Shown: in pieces, positions 26,201 to 40,572 of the stretch
How positions within the stretch are numbered: the first letter of the stretch is position 1
Layout of the letters: each line of letters opens with the position of its first letter
Origin: Utricularia gibba
Lineage: Eukaryota; Streptophyta; Magnoliopsida; Lamiales; Lentibulariaceae
NCBI GenBank assembly: GCA_002189035.1
Contig: NEEC01000009.1
Location: 806,001-870,000, forward strand
DNA length: 64,000 nucleotides
Direction of reading: 5' to 3'
Notes under the pieces: generated by a model
Seen by the model: the letters and a program-made list of their open reading frames with translations, nothing else
The model's database searches: none
What the model was told of the DNA's origin: nothing
Translations under genes and position numbers: made by a program

Positions 26201-26613
26201 CAATACAGTGAAAGTGTAAATTGCCGGTTTAGTTTTTACCATCATGAAATTCACTTTGAACATACTCTTGTGAAATGAAATACTCATCTCAGGTTCGTTC
26301 AAAAATCGAGCCTTTTGTGTATGAGTGGACATCTAAGCACAGGGGAAGCATCAGCGCCGAGCATGGGCTTGGTTTAATGAAAGCTAACAAAATTCATTAC
26401 AGCAAATCCCCTGAAACAGTAAGCCCAGCCATGCCTCTATCAAAAAGCTTATCAGTCTTCTACTTCTACATCGAATACCGAGTCTCATTTATATTGTTTC
26501 TGCAGGTGCAACTAATGGTCTCCATCAAGAATCTCCTTGATCCTAATGGTATACTCAATCCGTACAAAGTCCTCCCCAATCTGAACAACAGAAGCAATGA
26601 GTCCCCGGTGTAA
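23249..26613 (+). CDS. D2HGDH: D-2-hydroxyglutarate dehydrogenase, mitochondrial
   Basis: A FAD enzyme of the mitochondrial matrix that oxidises D-2-hydroxyglutarate to 2-oxoglutarate. It passes electrons to ETF/ETFQO during lysine and branched-chain amino acid catabolism. The start at 23249 gives an Arg/Ser-rich presequence ([19 protein letters not shown]). Exon 1 ends at 23348 and exon 2 begins at 23522; fifteen exons follow in frame. Blocks seen: [16 protein letters not shown]; the FAD-binding loop [88 protein letters not shown]; the metal/substrate region [19 protein letters not shown]; and a C-terminus with [13 protein letters not shown]. No frame breaks. Length is about 570 residues, typical of plants. 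A GGCCCA motif lies about 235 bp upstream. Confidence 0.95.
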
Positions 26614-27274
26614 TGAAATGCATAGTAAGAGTAATTCACGATGCAGATAGGAATCATGCAAGCAGCATCTAATGCCAGAAATCTGTATTGAATGGTTCTA
26701 CAAATTGTGAGCCAAGTACACATGTGTGATGAATTTGTTCTACAGACCATGATCCCATCACTTTTGTGAAATATTTGGCTTTCCCATATCTTTGTCACCG
26801 GTTACCATTTGACTACGATCAAAACCCCGTTCATTTTCGTGGTGTTAGCTCTTCAGATACTTAACTGCAGCAAAAATAGAACACAGATTAACCGAGTATG
26901 ATAACTAGGTTCAGAATCAATGGAGGTTTAACAGCACACAGATGCACTTATATCCAATGGCGCAGCCAAGTGCAGAGTAACAGCTTACACAATTAGAAAA
27001 AGGCATTCAAAGAAAACCACATAAACTTGCATCAGTTAGCTCTTCGACTAATTTAAGAACTAGTTAATGCGTGGGCAGTACTCACAGTACAGCACTAACG
27101 TTGAACTTCTATGAAAGCTCGGGAGGCCCCAGCTCAACATGTAAACAAGACACACCATCATCACCAAAAGCAGAACTACTGCTAATGATCAACGAATAAG
27201 ATAGTTCAGCTAGTGATTTTATGTGAAGAGTCGAAGGAAAAAGGAAGTAAAAACGAGGATACCGAAGTAGGCAA
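26614..27274. other. Convergent 3' intergenic region
   Basis: Lies between the stops of D2HGDH (+) and bL12m (-). It probably holds both 3' UTRs. I see no other feature. Confidence 0.6.
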
Positions 27275-27863
27275 TCACTCCATGAACACTACAGCACCAA
27301 CTGCCTTCAACTTCTCAATGATTTTCTCGGCTTCCTCCTTCGTAACTCCTTTCTTTAACAAAGTAGGCGCTTTTTCAACCAAGTCTTTGGCCTCCTTCAG
27401 ACCCAGATCGGTAACTGCTCTCACTTCTTTTATAATCTTAATCTTTGCACCCGCATCAAAACCCCCTTCTAGCTTCAGATCGAAAGCAGTTTTCTCCTTC
27501 TTCTCCTCTTCCTTCTGCCCACCCCCAACCCCTTTCCCCTTCGCACCCGACACTCCTGGGGCGAACCCCATTCCAGGCATCATCATCGCCATCACAGGCA
27601 TTTCTTCGATTCCCATTTTCTGTCTTAAAACCTCCGTCAAATCGGCAATTTCGACCAACGTGAGACCAGATATCTCATCAACGATACCCGACACTCGCTC
27701 CGACGGAGCAATCCTGGATTCCTGAGCCGCAACTGATAAGCTTCTATAGAAATTAGGGTTTTGCAATGGGTTTTCCGTTCGGGACACGGTGAAGCAGGCA
27801 GGGGATGCCCATTGATAGCCCCGAAACAAAGCGGGACAAATTGCGCCTCAGCACTGAAGGCAT
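27275..27863 (-). CDS. Mitochondrial large-subunit ribosomal protein bL12m (L7/L12)
   Basis: A stalk protein that recruits translation factors to the mitoribosome. The N-terminal dimerisation region ([28 protein letters not shown]), the hinge ([11 protein letters not shown], then Gly/Lys/Glu-rich) and the C-terminal domain ([43 protein letters not shown]) are clear in one frame down to the stop at 27275. The start is less certain. That frame has no in-frame ATG before an upstream stop. The ATG at 27863 gives a good mitochondrial presequence ([15 protein letters not shown]) in another frame. Adding one base to each of two homopolymers (C4 at 27819-27822 and G3 at 27781-27783 on the plus strand) joins it to [10 protein letters not shown]. 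That matches the contraction pattern elsewhere, but the presequence is not conserved, so this is inference. Single exon. Confidence 0.8.
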
Positions 27864-28885
27864 GCCTACTGCTGTCCGATTGAGCATTAGCAGCACCACA
27901 AAAAAACGTCGAGAGCTCGAAGCTTTTTGAGGAAACGGAAGAGGAGGAAGACTTCGAATCCAAACTGGTAAAGTTTTGATATATAAATAATAATTAATAT
28001 CTGTTGTAAATTTTTAATTAGAATTAAAATTTCATTCCATTTAAATAATTTTTAATTAAAAATATCATCTCAAAATTGAATAATTTAATTTAAATATCAA
28101 TTAAATCAAAAACTGAGACCATGTGGGCCGGGACAAATATTTGTAGCCCTGATCGCTCTCGCCGGTCTGCTGACATGGCCGCCAGGTGTATGAGAATATG
28201 CCTCAACGACATCGAATGGCGATCTGTTCCCAACACAAATGGAATTTGAAATAGCTGCACAGAAATACTGTCGCCTTGTCGGACACTTCCTCTCTCAAAC
28301 TCCTCCTCCTGCAAAGCGGTGCCGTGTAGATTAGAGAGATTCAACTTCATCTTCTCATGTATCCAGCTTTAAATTCACATGCTATTGAAGTTTCGCCTGG
28401 GAATCTGGGATGAGGTTTGCTTTCTTTCCCCTTTGTTCGCGTGCTTATTCTCCATGTATACATACACGTTGTCTGCCGGCTTCTTCTATGCAGCTATTTT
28501 TGTTTGTTTGTTTTTTTGCATTCGTCAGTAATGGCACGCGTGCAAGTCTAAAATTTTGAGGTGTTGGTTTTATTTCTTTAGTGGGATAGAAGTTTGCGAG
28601 CTGGGTTTTTTTTTTTTTTTTTGTTTATATGAGGATTATTTTGGCTCGTTCTGAGCTCTTCCTTGCCTTGCGGGAAGCTAATGTGTAATATGAGGTTTAA
28701 AACTTTTGGTGTTCATGAACATTGCTCAGAGCTTCTTAAATCTTATTTTTTGGATGGTGTAATTTACTTATCTGGGTTCTGCTCAATGAGTTTTACATTA
28801 GCAGTGCTTGGAAATAATTGTGGGTCTGTTTGCTGCGGTAGAATTATTTTTGTTATGCATTCAGATTATGTTGTGGTAGAGAACC
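27864..28885. other. Divergent promoter region, bL12m / unknown coiled-coil gene
   Basis: A head-to-head spacer of about 1 kb. The part at 27970-28110 is AT-rich; 28330-28880 is T-rich and looks like the leader and a 5' UTR intron of the rightward gene. No coding sequence is supported. Confidence 0.5.
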
Positions 28886-30519
28886 ATGCCGACTTTTGCA
28901 GCTTCAGCTTTGGATAGATATGTAGAATCTGGTAATACGAGCTCAGTGGCACTTGTGAGAAATTTTTTTGATCCTCAACGTCAGACAAGACCTGTGACTG
29001 CCAATCCAAGAAATGAGAACGCAACGGATGACATCTATTCTAAGATGGAGGTGAGGGGCGGTAGTCTTTCTCCAAATCCATATTTATTCAGAATGGAGAA
29101 TGGAGTTGACATTCCATCGATCGGAAAGCATGAAAGAGGGGATGGCCTTTTTTCAGCTCGCAATTTGGAGAATAATGCCAATATCCTTCCCAATCGAAAG
29201 CTGGACATTGGTTGTAGCCTCCCTTTGAACACTCAGCTCGAGAGAGGAGTTCCGGTTCCTTACCAAAAAAATGGCTCATCAAATTCAGCTTTAAAAGTTG
29301 TGGAAAGAAAAGACCATTGGACCGAAATTTCTCCTGCCCTCTATGCTACTCCTATGTCAACTCCTCTCTCTGATTCTCCTTCGCAGTTGTCACCGTCTCC
29401 TTACATTATCAATCACAAGGGTCGGGTCCAAGACTGATGAAGAGTTTCTCAGAGGAGGATGTAGTGAGTTGCAAACAGAGGACTGATCCGATCAATTTGA
29501 AAGAGAATGAGAACGAGGCAGCAGCAGCATCAAAGGATATCAGAAGCCGTAAACTTGTTGGTGCTCAAGATTCTGCTACTGGTGTGGTAGGAATCCCTGA
29601 GCAAAATGGTGCAACGAAATTCATTGATTTCGAGTTGGCAATTGATAGTGATAATGAAAATTTGACGACCCACATGACTCAGTGAGTGTTAGGAGCATTG
29701 CTGAAAGTGAAGTTTATCCTGCAGTTGAGCACAATTTACATCCTTCAACACCACTTGCTGAGTTCTATGATGCATGGGAAGGTGCCACTCTTTTTGATAA
29801 TCAAATTTTCTTCTTCTTTCATAACATGATGCTTTTAATAACGCATTTTTCATCTCATGCCTAGAGTTGTCATCGGAAAGCGGGTATGAACTCTCAACGC
29901 CTCGTGCTGAAAATGAACTACGTGGAATGAGGATGAGTTTGCTAATGGAGATCGAGAAAAGGAAGCAATTTGAAGACGTTCTGAATAACATGAGTAGTCA
30001 GTGGAGGAGAATTTGTGAACAACTATCTGAAGTTGGTCTAAGACTTCCAGAGGCCCTACTTCTTACCCCTCTAGCGAGCAACCAGCTGATTGTGTGCCTG
30101 ATGTCTGCCAGCAGTTGTTTGTCTCACGCTTTGTATCTGAGTCGATTGGAAGGGGCATTGCAAAAGCCGAGGTTGAGATGGAGATGGAAGCTCACTTACG
30201 TATGAAGAACACCGAGATTGCTCGTCTATACGATAAACTTCGGTATTATGAAGCTGTGAACCGGGAGATGTCTCAAAGAAATCAAGAGATTGTGGGTGAG
30301 TTTCTTATTTCAACTTCTTTTACATGGAATACGAATTTCAACTCTACTGATCTTCTACGCTCCGCCGCTTATCTCATCCCAGAGACATCACGTCGACTGA
30401 GACAAATAAGGAAGGGAAAGCAGCAATGGATCTGGGGTTCCATTGCCACAGCAGTCACACTGGTCACCGCTTCTCTGGCAGTCTTACTTCCAGAGTGGAA
30501 GACCCGGTTCTTCAGCTGA
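28886..30519 (+). CDS. Conserved plant coiled-coil protein with C-terminal membrane anchor, unknown function (three frame breaks)
   Basis: I recognise a conserved but uncharacterised plant family. The N-terminus is MPTFAASALDRYVESG. A Pro/Ser block (SPALYATPMSTPLSDSPS, SPYIINHKGR) is followed by PRLMKSFSEEDV and DDPHDSVSVRS. Next comes a coiled coil (ENELRGMRMSLLMEIEKRKQ, GIAKAEVEMEMEAHLRMKN, YYEAVNREMSQRNQEI). The C-terminus is KQQWIWGSIATAVTLVTASL plus AVLLPEW, a probable single membrane anchor. Introns: 29782-29864 and 30296-30382. The frame shifts by -1 at three places: GGG at 29424-29426, TTT at 29661-29663 and around G30088. One added base at each gives a continuous protein of about 440 residues. 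No function can be assigned. Confidence 0.75.
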
Positions 30520-32812
30520 ACCTCTGACTCCCATGGCTGCACAGAAGCTGTCAGAGTGAATACCCAGCTCGATAGCTAAATGCACAGTACATCCATTTGA
30601 GATAATAACAAGAAAGAATGGTGAATCTCAACCAGGTCGGTACACTAATCCTTTGGCCAGCTGCACCACATTCTACCCTCTCATATTCGTCTGTGCATGT
30701 TTCACTCTCTCTTGTGTTGGATGCCTTTCTACAATTTGAAGCTTCTTTGCTCCAGAACAAGTAACTGACTGTCCTCTCTGTTGCTTGCACTGGTTTGTTG
30801 TCAACTCTGTGAAGAAGGAAGGGTCTCACATGGCATCCATCCCTTGACTGGGTACTGCTCCCCTCCACTCAGAAACGGTTGAGCTTGAATTTACTCTGGT
30901 GTGCAGTGCAGTCCCAACAGGATCATCTTTGTAAGCATTTCATTGGAGCATAGCGCCCGTCACTTCCAGAATATGGGGATGGGCAGGCAGCAGTCTTGCT
31001 TGGTTTTTAATTTCCTTCATACAGACTTACTTTGGGGTAAGATACTCACTTGTCAGAGAGCCCTGACCTGACCTGACCTGACCTGATGGGTGCAGGTCGC
31101 CGGCCAGCCTGCTGCCCCAAGTACACCGGCGTGCAGGGAGCCCAATAATTTGGCTTCTCATTGCCTTTAATGCCTTCCTTAAGCTTACATCAATCATCGG
31201 TTTGTCCTCAGTCTTGGGAAGCATAATGACGTCATCGGTCGAGCCGGAAAATTCCCGGTTCACAATCCCAACCCATTCAACTAGACGCTCGGAGGAACCG
31301 GTCTGTCCATGTGTAATGCATGGGGTATTTTAGTGTCAGTTATATATTTTCTTTCATTTTTTTAAAAAAAGTTTGAAAGTAGTAAGATGGTTATTATATT
31401 GTTTGTGAAAGTATAAAAATAGTTCATATTAGTTTAGAATTCAATGTTAATATTTAAAAATTTGACATAATTAGTATTTAGTATTTCAAAATTGATTCAT
31501 ATTATTTATGAAATTAGTATCTAATAATTTAATTTTTATTATTTATATAAATAGTTTGATATAAATAATTAGTTAAAAATAATTAATCAAAATTGATGAA
31601 ATTAATTTTTAATTATCCTAACTAATTTTTAGAAAGCAATTATATTTCTATAATGAAAAATAAAAATAATAAAATTTTGAAAACTAATTATATTAGTTAC
31701 ATTAAATTTTGGAGTATAATTATATTCCATGCACAATTTATGTTCAAAATGAAAAATATTTTTATAATAATAATAATAATTTTTTTGGGGGTAATTTTAT
31801 CATAATAATGTTACATTTTTGTAACATTATGTTTATTTATTTATGTATTTAGTAAGTGGAAATAAGGGAGGTAGCGTGCAGATGCAGGGCAGCCGCAGCA
31901 GCCGGGCATAGGTTTTTGTGTACCTACGCATGCCTACTGCCTACACTCGACATCTTGACAGTAATTTGCCTGGATTTTTTTTATTTTTTATATTTAATAA
32001 TAAATTGATTTTGAATTATTTTTCAAAAGAATCTCTTTCAAACACAACTTCAATTATTCTCAGGAGGGATTGGTTGTAATTTTTTAGAATGTGTGTTTGA
32101 TTATATTACTATTTTTAGAAAAATATTATTAAAAATGCTAAAAGTCTGTTTCTCAAATAGTATTTTAAGCCAAATGTTGTTTATGAGTGGAAAAGGGAAT
32201 AGTGTTTAAATTAAGAATCTAATACATCACATGAATATATGTGAATCATAAATATACAATATGTATAGTACTTAATAAAATTAGGTCCAAATAATTATTA
32301 ATAATTTATATTTTTTTATATATTTAATTATTTCATTTTAATTTTCTTATATGAGATTGTTTATTCTAATATTATTATTGAGTAAAACTAGTCTTTTTGA
32401 TCCAGCTAAAGATTTATTTATTTTTTATAATTGTTAGAGTATTTGAATCATATGTCCATGTAATTTTATCATCCCAAACCAGTGTATTTTCTTGTTTTTT
32501 AACCTAAACTAAGACCAATACAAAATGAATCTTGGCTACCCAAATGATGCTGGGAGGCAAACTAATATCATGTTAAAATTAAATAATTTAATGGATTAAA
32601 CAAATATACATCAAAACATAAAATATATTTTAAAAAAATAGATACAATCAATTATAATTAATTTGAAATTTATTATATACTTGATTATTTCATTTTAATT
32701 TTAGAGAGTCAATTATTTGTTCTTTCTAATAATTAGTTTAGTAGCTGGGGCGGGGGACACGTCAATTTGGTTGAGGTGAAGGGGGATATAGTAAAAAAAT
32801 AAGCCAGGGGAC
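30520..32812. other. Intergenic region, 3' UTR then AT-rich DNA
   Basis: The stretch 30520-31300 is likely 3' UTR or flanking DNA of the coiled-coil gene. It includes a (CCTGA)n microsatellite at about 31063-31086. The stretch 31330-32740 is very AT-rich with no coding signal. The short open frame at 31027-31263 (-) resembles nothing I know. Confidence 0.5.
31063..31086. repeat. (CCTGA)n microsatellite
   Basis: About five uninterrupted copies of the pentamer CCTGA. Confidence 0.75.
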
Positions 32813-33384
32813 ATGGCCTATACAAATCTCGACGTGGGGGGTGTGATTCCAGAGCCTGAAGCTGATAACTCGAAGCTTTTGGGTATGGCGCTGCCAGGAT
32901 TCCAAACTCTGAACACCCTTTTCCGCGCTTTGGAGCTATTGCTCATGTGTCTCCTCCTCGCCTGGGCTCTCCCACGCCTCCCCTCCGCCGGACACTGCTT
33001 CCGCCGCGCTGCCGCCCTCGTCTTCAGCCACCTCTTCGTTTTCCTCGTCGGCAACCTCATCGTCCTCGCACTCTTCTTCATCTCCTCCCGCTCCCGCTCC
33101 GCCCCGCTGGAACCCAACCCCAGTTCCATCTCTGCGGTGAGTTCGAGGACGGCGAGGTGGTGTTCGAGGACAAGGAGACTATACTGGAGGAATTGCGCCA
33201 CGCGGAGAGCTCTTCCTCGCCGGAGGAGGAAGACGGCGGCGAAGAGGCGGAGGAGATTGTGGAGAAGCTCAGCAACGAGGAGTTTCAGAGAGCCATAGAG
33301 GCGTTCATTGAGAAGCAAATCAAGTTTCATCAGGAAGAGAAGCAGGAAATTGCGACGAGAGCCGCATCTTGGGTTGTGATGTAA
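32813..33384 (+). CDS. Small DUF4408-like membrane protein (one frame break)
   Basis: An intronless gene. The start at 32813 gives MAYTNLDVGGVIPEPE. Two hydrophobic segments follow (ALELLLMCLLLAWALP and VFSHLFVFLVGNLIVLALFF). After that comes an acidic region (FEDGEVVFEDKETILEELRH, a run of Glu/Ser) and a C-terminal helix (KLSNEEFQRAIEAFIEKQIKFHQEE). This layout is typical of plant DUF4408 proteins: membrane helices, acidic linker, and a short C-terminal motif with Arg and AFI/K. The two halves are in different frames. One extra G in the GG at 33136-33137 joins ISA to GEFEDGEVV, giving about 190 residues. Function is unknown. An alternative start is the Met about 24 codons in (MALPGFQTL). Confidence 0.65.
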
Positions 33385-35149
33385 TAATTTGTAATTAATG
33401 GGGTTAATTTGGTCCATAATCCTTAATTTTTGCGAAAAAGAACTAATATTATGCAATATTAATAATATTGAAAATTCCAAAATGCGGCCCAATTGAGATG
33501 TGGTTGGGCCGGGTCAAAAGGAGAAAAGGTAGCAGTTGATTTGTTCTACTGTTTCAGAAGGTGGCTGACGAACAAGAGGATCTGCTTGAAATTGGGGTTC
33601 GGTGAGTAGAAGGGACCCGCGTTGGATTCTGTCTTTGACGGGTTCCAATGTACTGTTCTGCGCCACGAATGATTTTCCGATTTCTTGATTTGCGAAGGGA
33701 ACCGGAGGGCTTCACTGATTCGAACGGCGAAAGGATCTAAGTCGGTGCCATAGTTTAACTGCGGTAAGTTTGTGAAGTCTATTCCATTTGGGTGTCTGGG
33801 GAGCACTTTCTCGATGGTTGCACACAATTTACAATATGCTTCTGTTTCTTTGAGAAATTTGATTCGCAAGATTGATTTTTGAAAACTGCCACTAAACGGA
33901 GTATGACTTTTAAGAAATGGGGATCATAGGTTTTTCTGTTAGGTGTGATGTCTTGTCCCAAGTCACTGTGGGTGTGAAAAAACTATGCATTTTCATGTCA
34001 GATTGTTGAATTGGTTCATATTCTGGATTAGGCCTTTGGATAATCCAGAAGTATCTTTTCAGTTGTATTCTAAGGCTTTTGGAGTAAACATGGAACTGAT
34101 CAAAAACAGATCCTTTTTCACAACGAGTTCATTCTGTAGAGAACAATTCAGCATCTTTGATATGGACGCTAGTTTAGTTCAGATTTCTTTCTTGAAATTT
34201 GGACGGATCGCTTTCATAAATTGGCGGCTTTGTTTGTTTGTTTATTATATTTTTCTTGTGGAAATGAATGTGGTGGTAAGCGAGCGCATTTTGCAAGGGG
34301 CACAAAAGATCAAAACACAAGTATTCATATTTTTATAATGGCTTTGCTTATGGCTTCTTCAATGCCCCATGCAATTTATTTGAGTTTCTGTGTGGTCCTG
34401 GCTCTATGCTTGCTACTTGTCAAAAGCAAAAGCAAGCGACTAGGTATATGGGTACTTGAAATTGGCTACCACTTTTTCTTTTTGAATGCTTTCTGTGATT
34501 AGCTTACCACGTGATATCATGTGATCATTTATTGTGCAATGAAACGTGCCCCAGTAAGATCATGTGATTGGAATGGGACGTTGCTGTCTCGGAAGTTCAC
34601 TGTATTTGCGCGAGTTCTGGGAACATATTCCTTCTGTAAAGTATCGTACTTGTGCTTGCAATGGTGATAGATATGTAACGGGCCTGAGTGGTACAGAATA
34701 TCACTCTCACCCATTGGTTAGACCTATAAAATCCAAGCCGGGTGTCTCAAATGTGCATGCATTTTAGTGAAATATGAGGCTTAGAGGGATATTTGGTAGC
34801 CAAGGATGACTTGCCTGTTTTTGTGCCCTCGTACCGATTCCAGGCGGTCTCCTTGGCTAACCTAATTGACTCTGGCCTCCCATATTAGCTCTCCTCTTTC
34901 CTTAACGTCCGGTTCTTTTTACTTTGTATGAGTCAAGATTGTAATACTAAACCAAGTGTTGTCTGATTTGAATTTTTAAACTCTTTTAGTCCAGCGCCCA
35001 GAATGTAGATGTAGGCTAACAAAGTTTTCCCGTGTTTCAGAAACTCAATCTCTTCCCAGTTGTTCAATCGTTCTCTGCAGTAGTCTATATTGGCACATCT
35101 GTTTACGCTGTTGTTTGATCTTGAATAGAGATAGCTTTGGAAGATCATC
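33385..35149. other. Intergenic region and probable leader/5' intron
   Basis: About 1.8 kb before the next coding exon. GGCCCA (33486-33491) and TTGGGCC (33504-33510) motifs suggest a promoter at about 33480. The T-rich DNA from 33600 to 35100 may be a long 5' UTR intron of the next gene. No coding sequence is supported here. Confidence 0.45.
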
Positions 35150-35815
35150 ATGTTCGCAACAGCAATAAAGTTCATGGCGACGAAGCCAAAGCCAAAGATG
35201 AAGCCTATAGAATTGAAAATGCCTCCTGTGCAAACTCAGACAATAACACGGGTCATTTTTGACATCTTGAAGGAACATGGTCCTTTAACCATAGCTGAAA
35301 CTTGGGAGCATGTAAAGGTAGGCAATTTTTTAGTTTCTCTTGACAGCAGATTCAAGTTTGCATGAGGATAAACACCCACTGGTGCAATGATACGTCATGA
35401 AAGGACATTTCTCTTATCTTGGTTAGATTGTTCCAAAGATGTTTCCATTAGTTGTTGTTTTTGATGATGCTTTCGACGTCTTCTATTTCAACATTCTTGA
35501 ATTGCTCCCACTGAAATCACCTGAGTTAACAGTTTGTTGAGCTGAGAATGATTAAGCCATTTGTTTTGACCATCTTTATGATTCAGAATAGAAGAATAGC
35601 TAATCCAAGTTCATCTCCAGGATGTTGGTTTAAGAGGATTATCAAGCAAGAGACACATGAAGATAGTGGTGAGGTGGATGCGTGAGAGACAGAAGCTGAG
35701 GCTTCTTTGCGACCATGTCGGTCCCCATAAGCGATTCTTGTACACTACATGGTTCACAAAACCAGAAAGGACACAGACAAGGCCTGGATCCAATGTCCAA
35801 GAGCCCAAGTCATGA
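35150..35815 (+). CDS. Small conserved plant protein, possible winged-helix fold, unknown function
   Basis: Two coding exons, 35150-35317 and 35621-35815. Starts are possible at 35150 (MFATAIKF) or 35174 (MATKPKPKMKPIELKMPP); they give about 120 or 112 residues. The core reads TITRVIFDILKEHGPLTIAE, then TWEHVKDVGLRGLSSKRHMK, then IVVRWMRERQKLRLLCDHVG, then HKRFLYTTWF. The spacing of helices, and ending in a strand-like RFLYTTWF, is compatible with a winged helix-turn-helix. The basic, Lys-rich N-terminus would suit mitochondrial or plastid import, or an RNA-binding ribosomal role. I do not recognise a named family and assign no function. Confidence 0.65.
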
Positions 35816-36795
35816 TGAATTTCTGAAGCTTCGCCAGGTTTCCAGAGTGTCCAGAGTTAGCTCACTTTCCCTTCTTCAGAGTGCGTATGCTGAAATGTTC
35901 CATCATATTTAACTACTGATAACAGACACTTGATCATGATCTTCCTTGTATATTAAGCAATGAGGAGCCAATTTGTACCACCAGAGAGAAAGCCTTCAGA
36001 TGAATCTAGTTGCTGTGATTTGTTTCCCAGAAATGGTCAAAAAACAAGCTCGAAACAAGTTCGCTAAGCGACCGGCTGTTGTTCAAACAGCTGTGAAGGA
36101 ATCTTAATCACAGATTTTAATATTTGCATGGAAATGCAATGGGTTGCCTTGGATCCGGTTGGAGTCCGGCGACATAACCTTCACGCTTCAATTCCTTACC
36201 CCCTTGTGGGAGCAGGGCCATGAGCAAGAAGAAACCTACCCTGTCCTTGGAAAAGATAGTCCCCCTGCATGTGAGAACCGAGACTGTGGAGGTGCCTGAC
36301 CACCAGATGCCAACGGTATAGATGCGCCCCAAGGATCCCATGGTCCAGTCTGGCTGGAAGATGCGAGTAACGCAATGCAATTAGGGATTGCCAACGAGAA
36401 TCGCAGCCGGGAAACAGTTCGAGAAAATGCATACAAAACAGAGAGGCGTTTATCAATACGCCTGTAGTACGAGTTTTGGAAAAAGTCAACCGCCGACCGG
36501 CCGGAAACATGTTTTCTTTGGATGTCGAGCGGGCGGAGAGCCACCACCTAACATCGAGGTATTTTGGTATTTGATATCTCCGTCGGTGAACCGGGTCAAG
36601 GGTAGTTTAGTATATTTTGACATTTTGGGAAAGAGTTCCAGGGGTAATTTGGTATATTCATCACAAGCCCTAGTGGTAGGTGAAGCGCACCTCGCCCAAT
36701 AAATACCATTCCATTCGGTGCCGTTTTGGGCGAACTTCGTGATCTGTTTACTGCTTCCGGATCTGCTGCTAGTCTTCTCCGATCTCGCGGATCCA
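35816..36795. other. Intergenic region and SAHH promoter
   Basis: Contains the 3' UTR of the small conserved gene and the SAHH promoter and leader. The leader near 36600-36795 is moderately GC-rich. I see no further gene; the open frames here do not resemble known proteins. Confidence 0.5.

Positions 36796-40572
<3,777 letters not shown>

Noticed and set aside
31027-31263. Minus-strand open frame of 78 codons
   Set aside because: No family resemblance. It contains the translated CCTGA microsatellite, and no splice or promoter context supports it.
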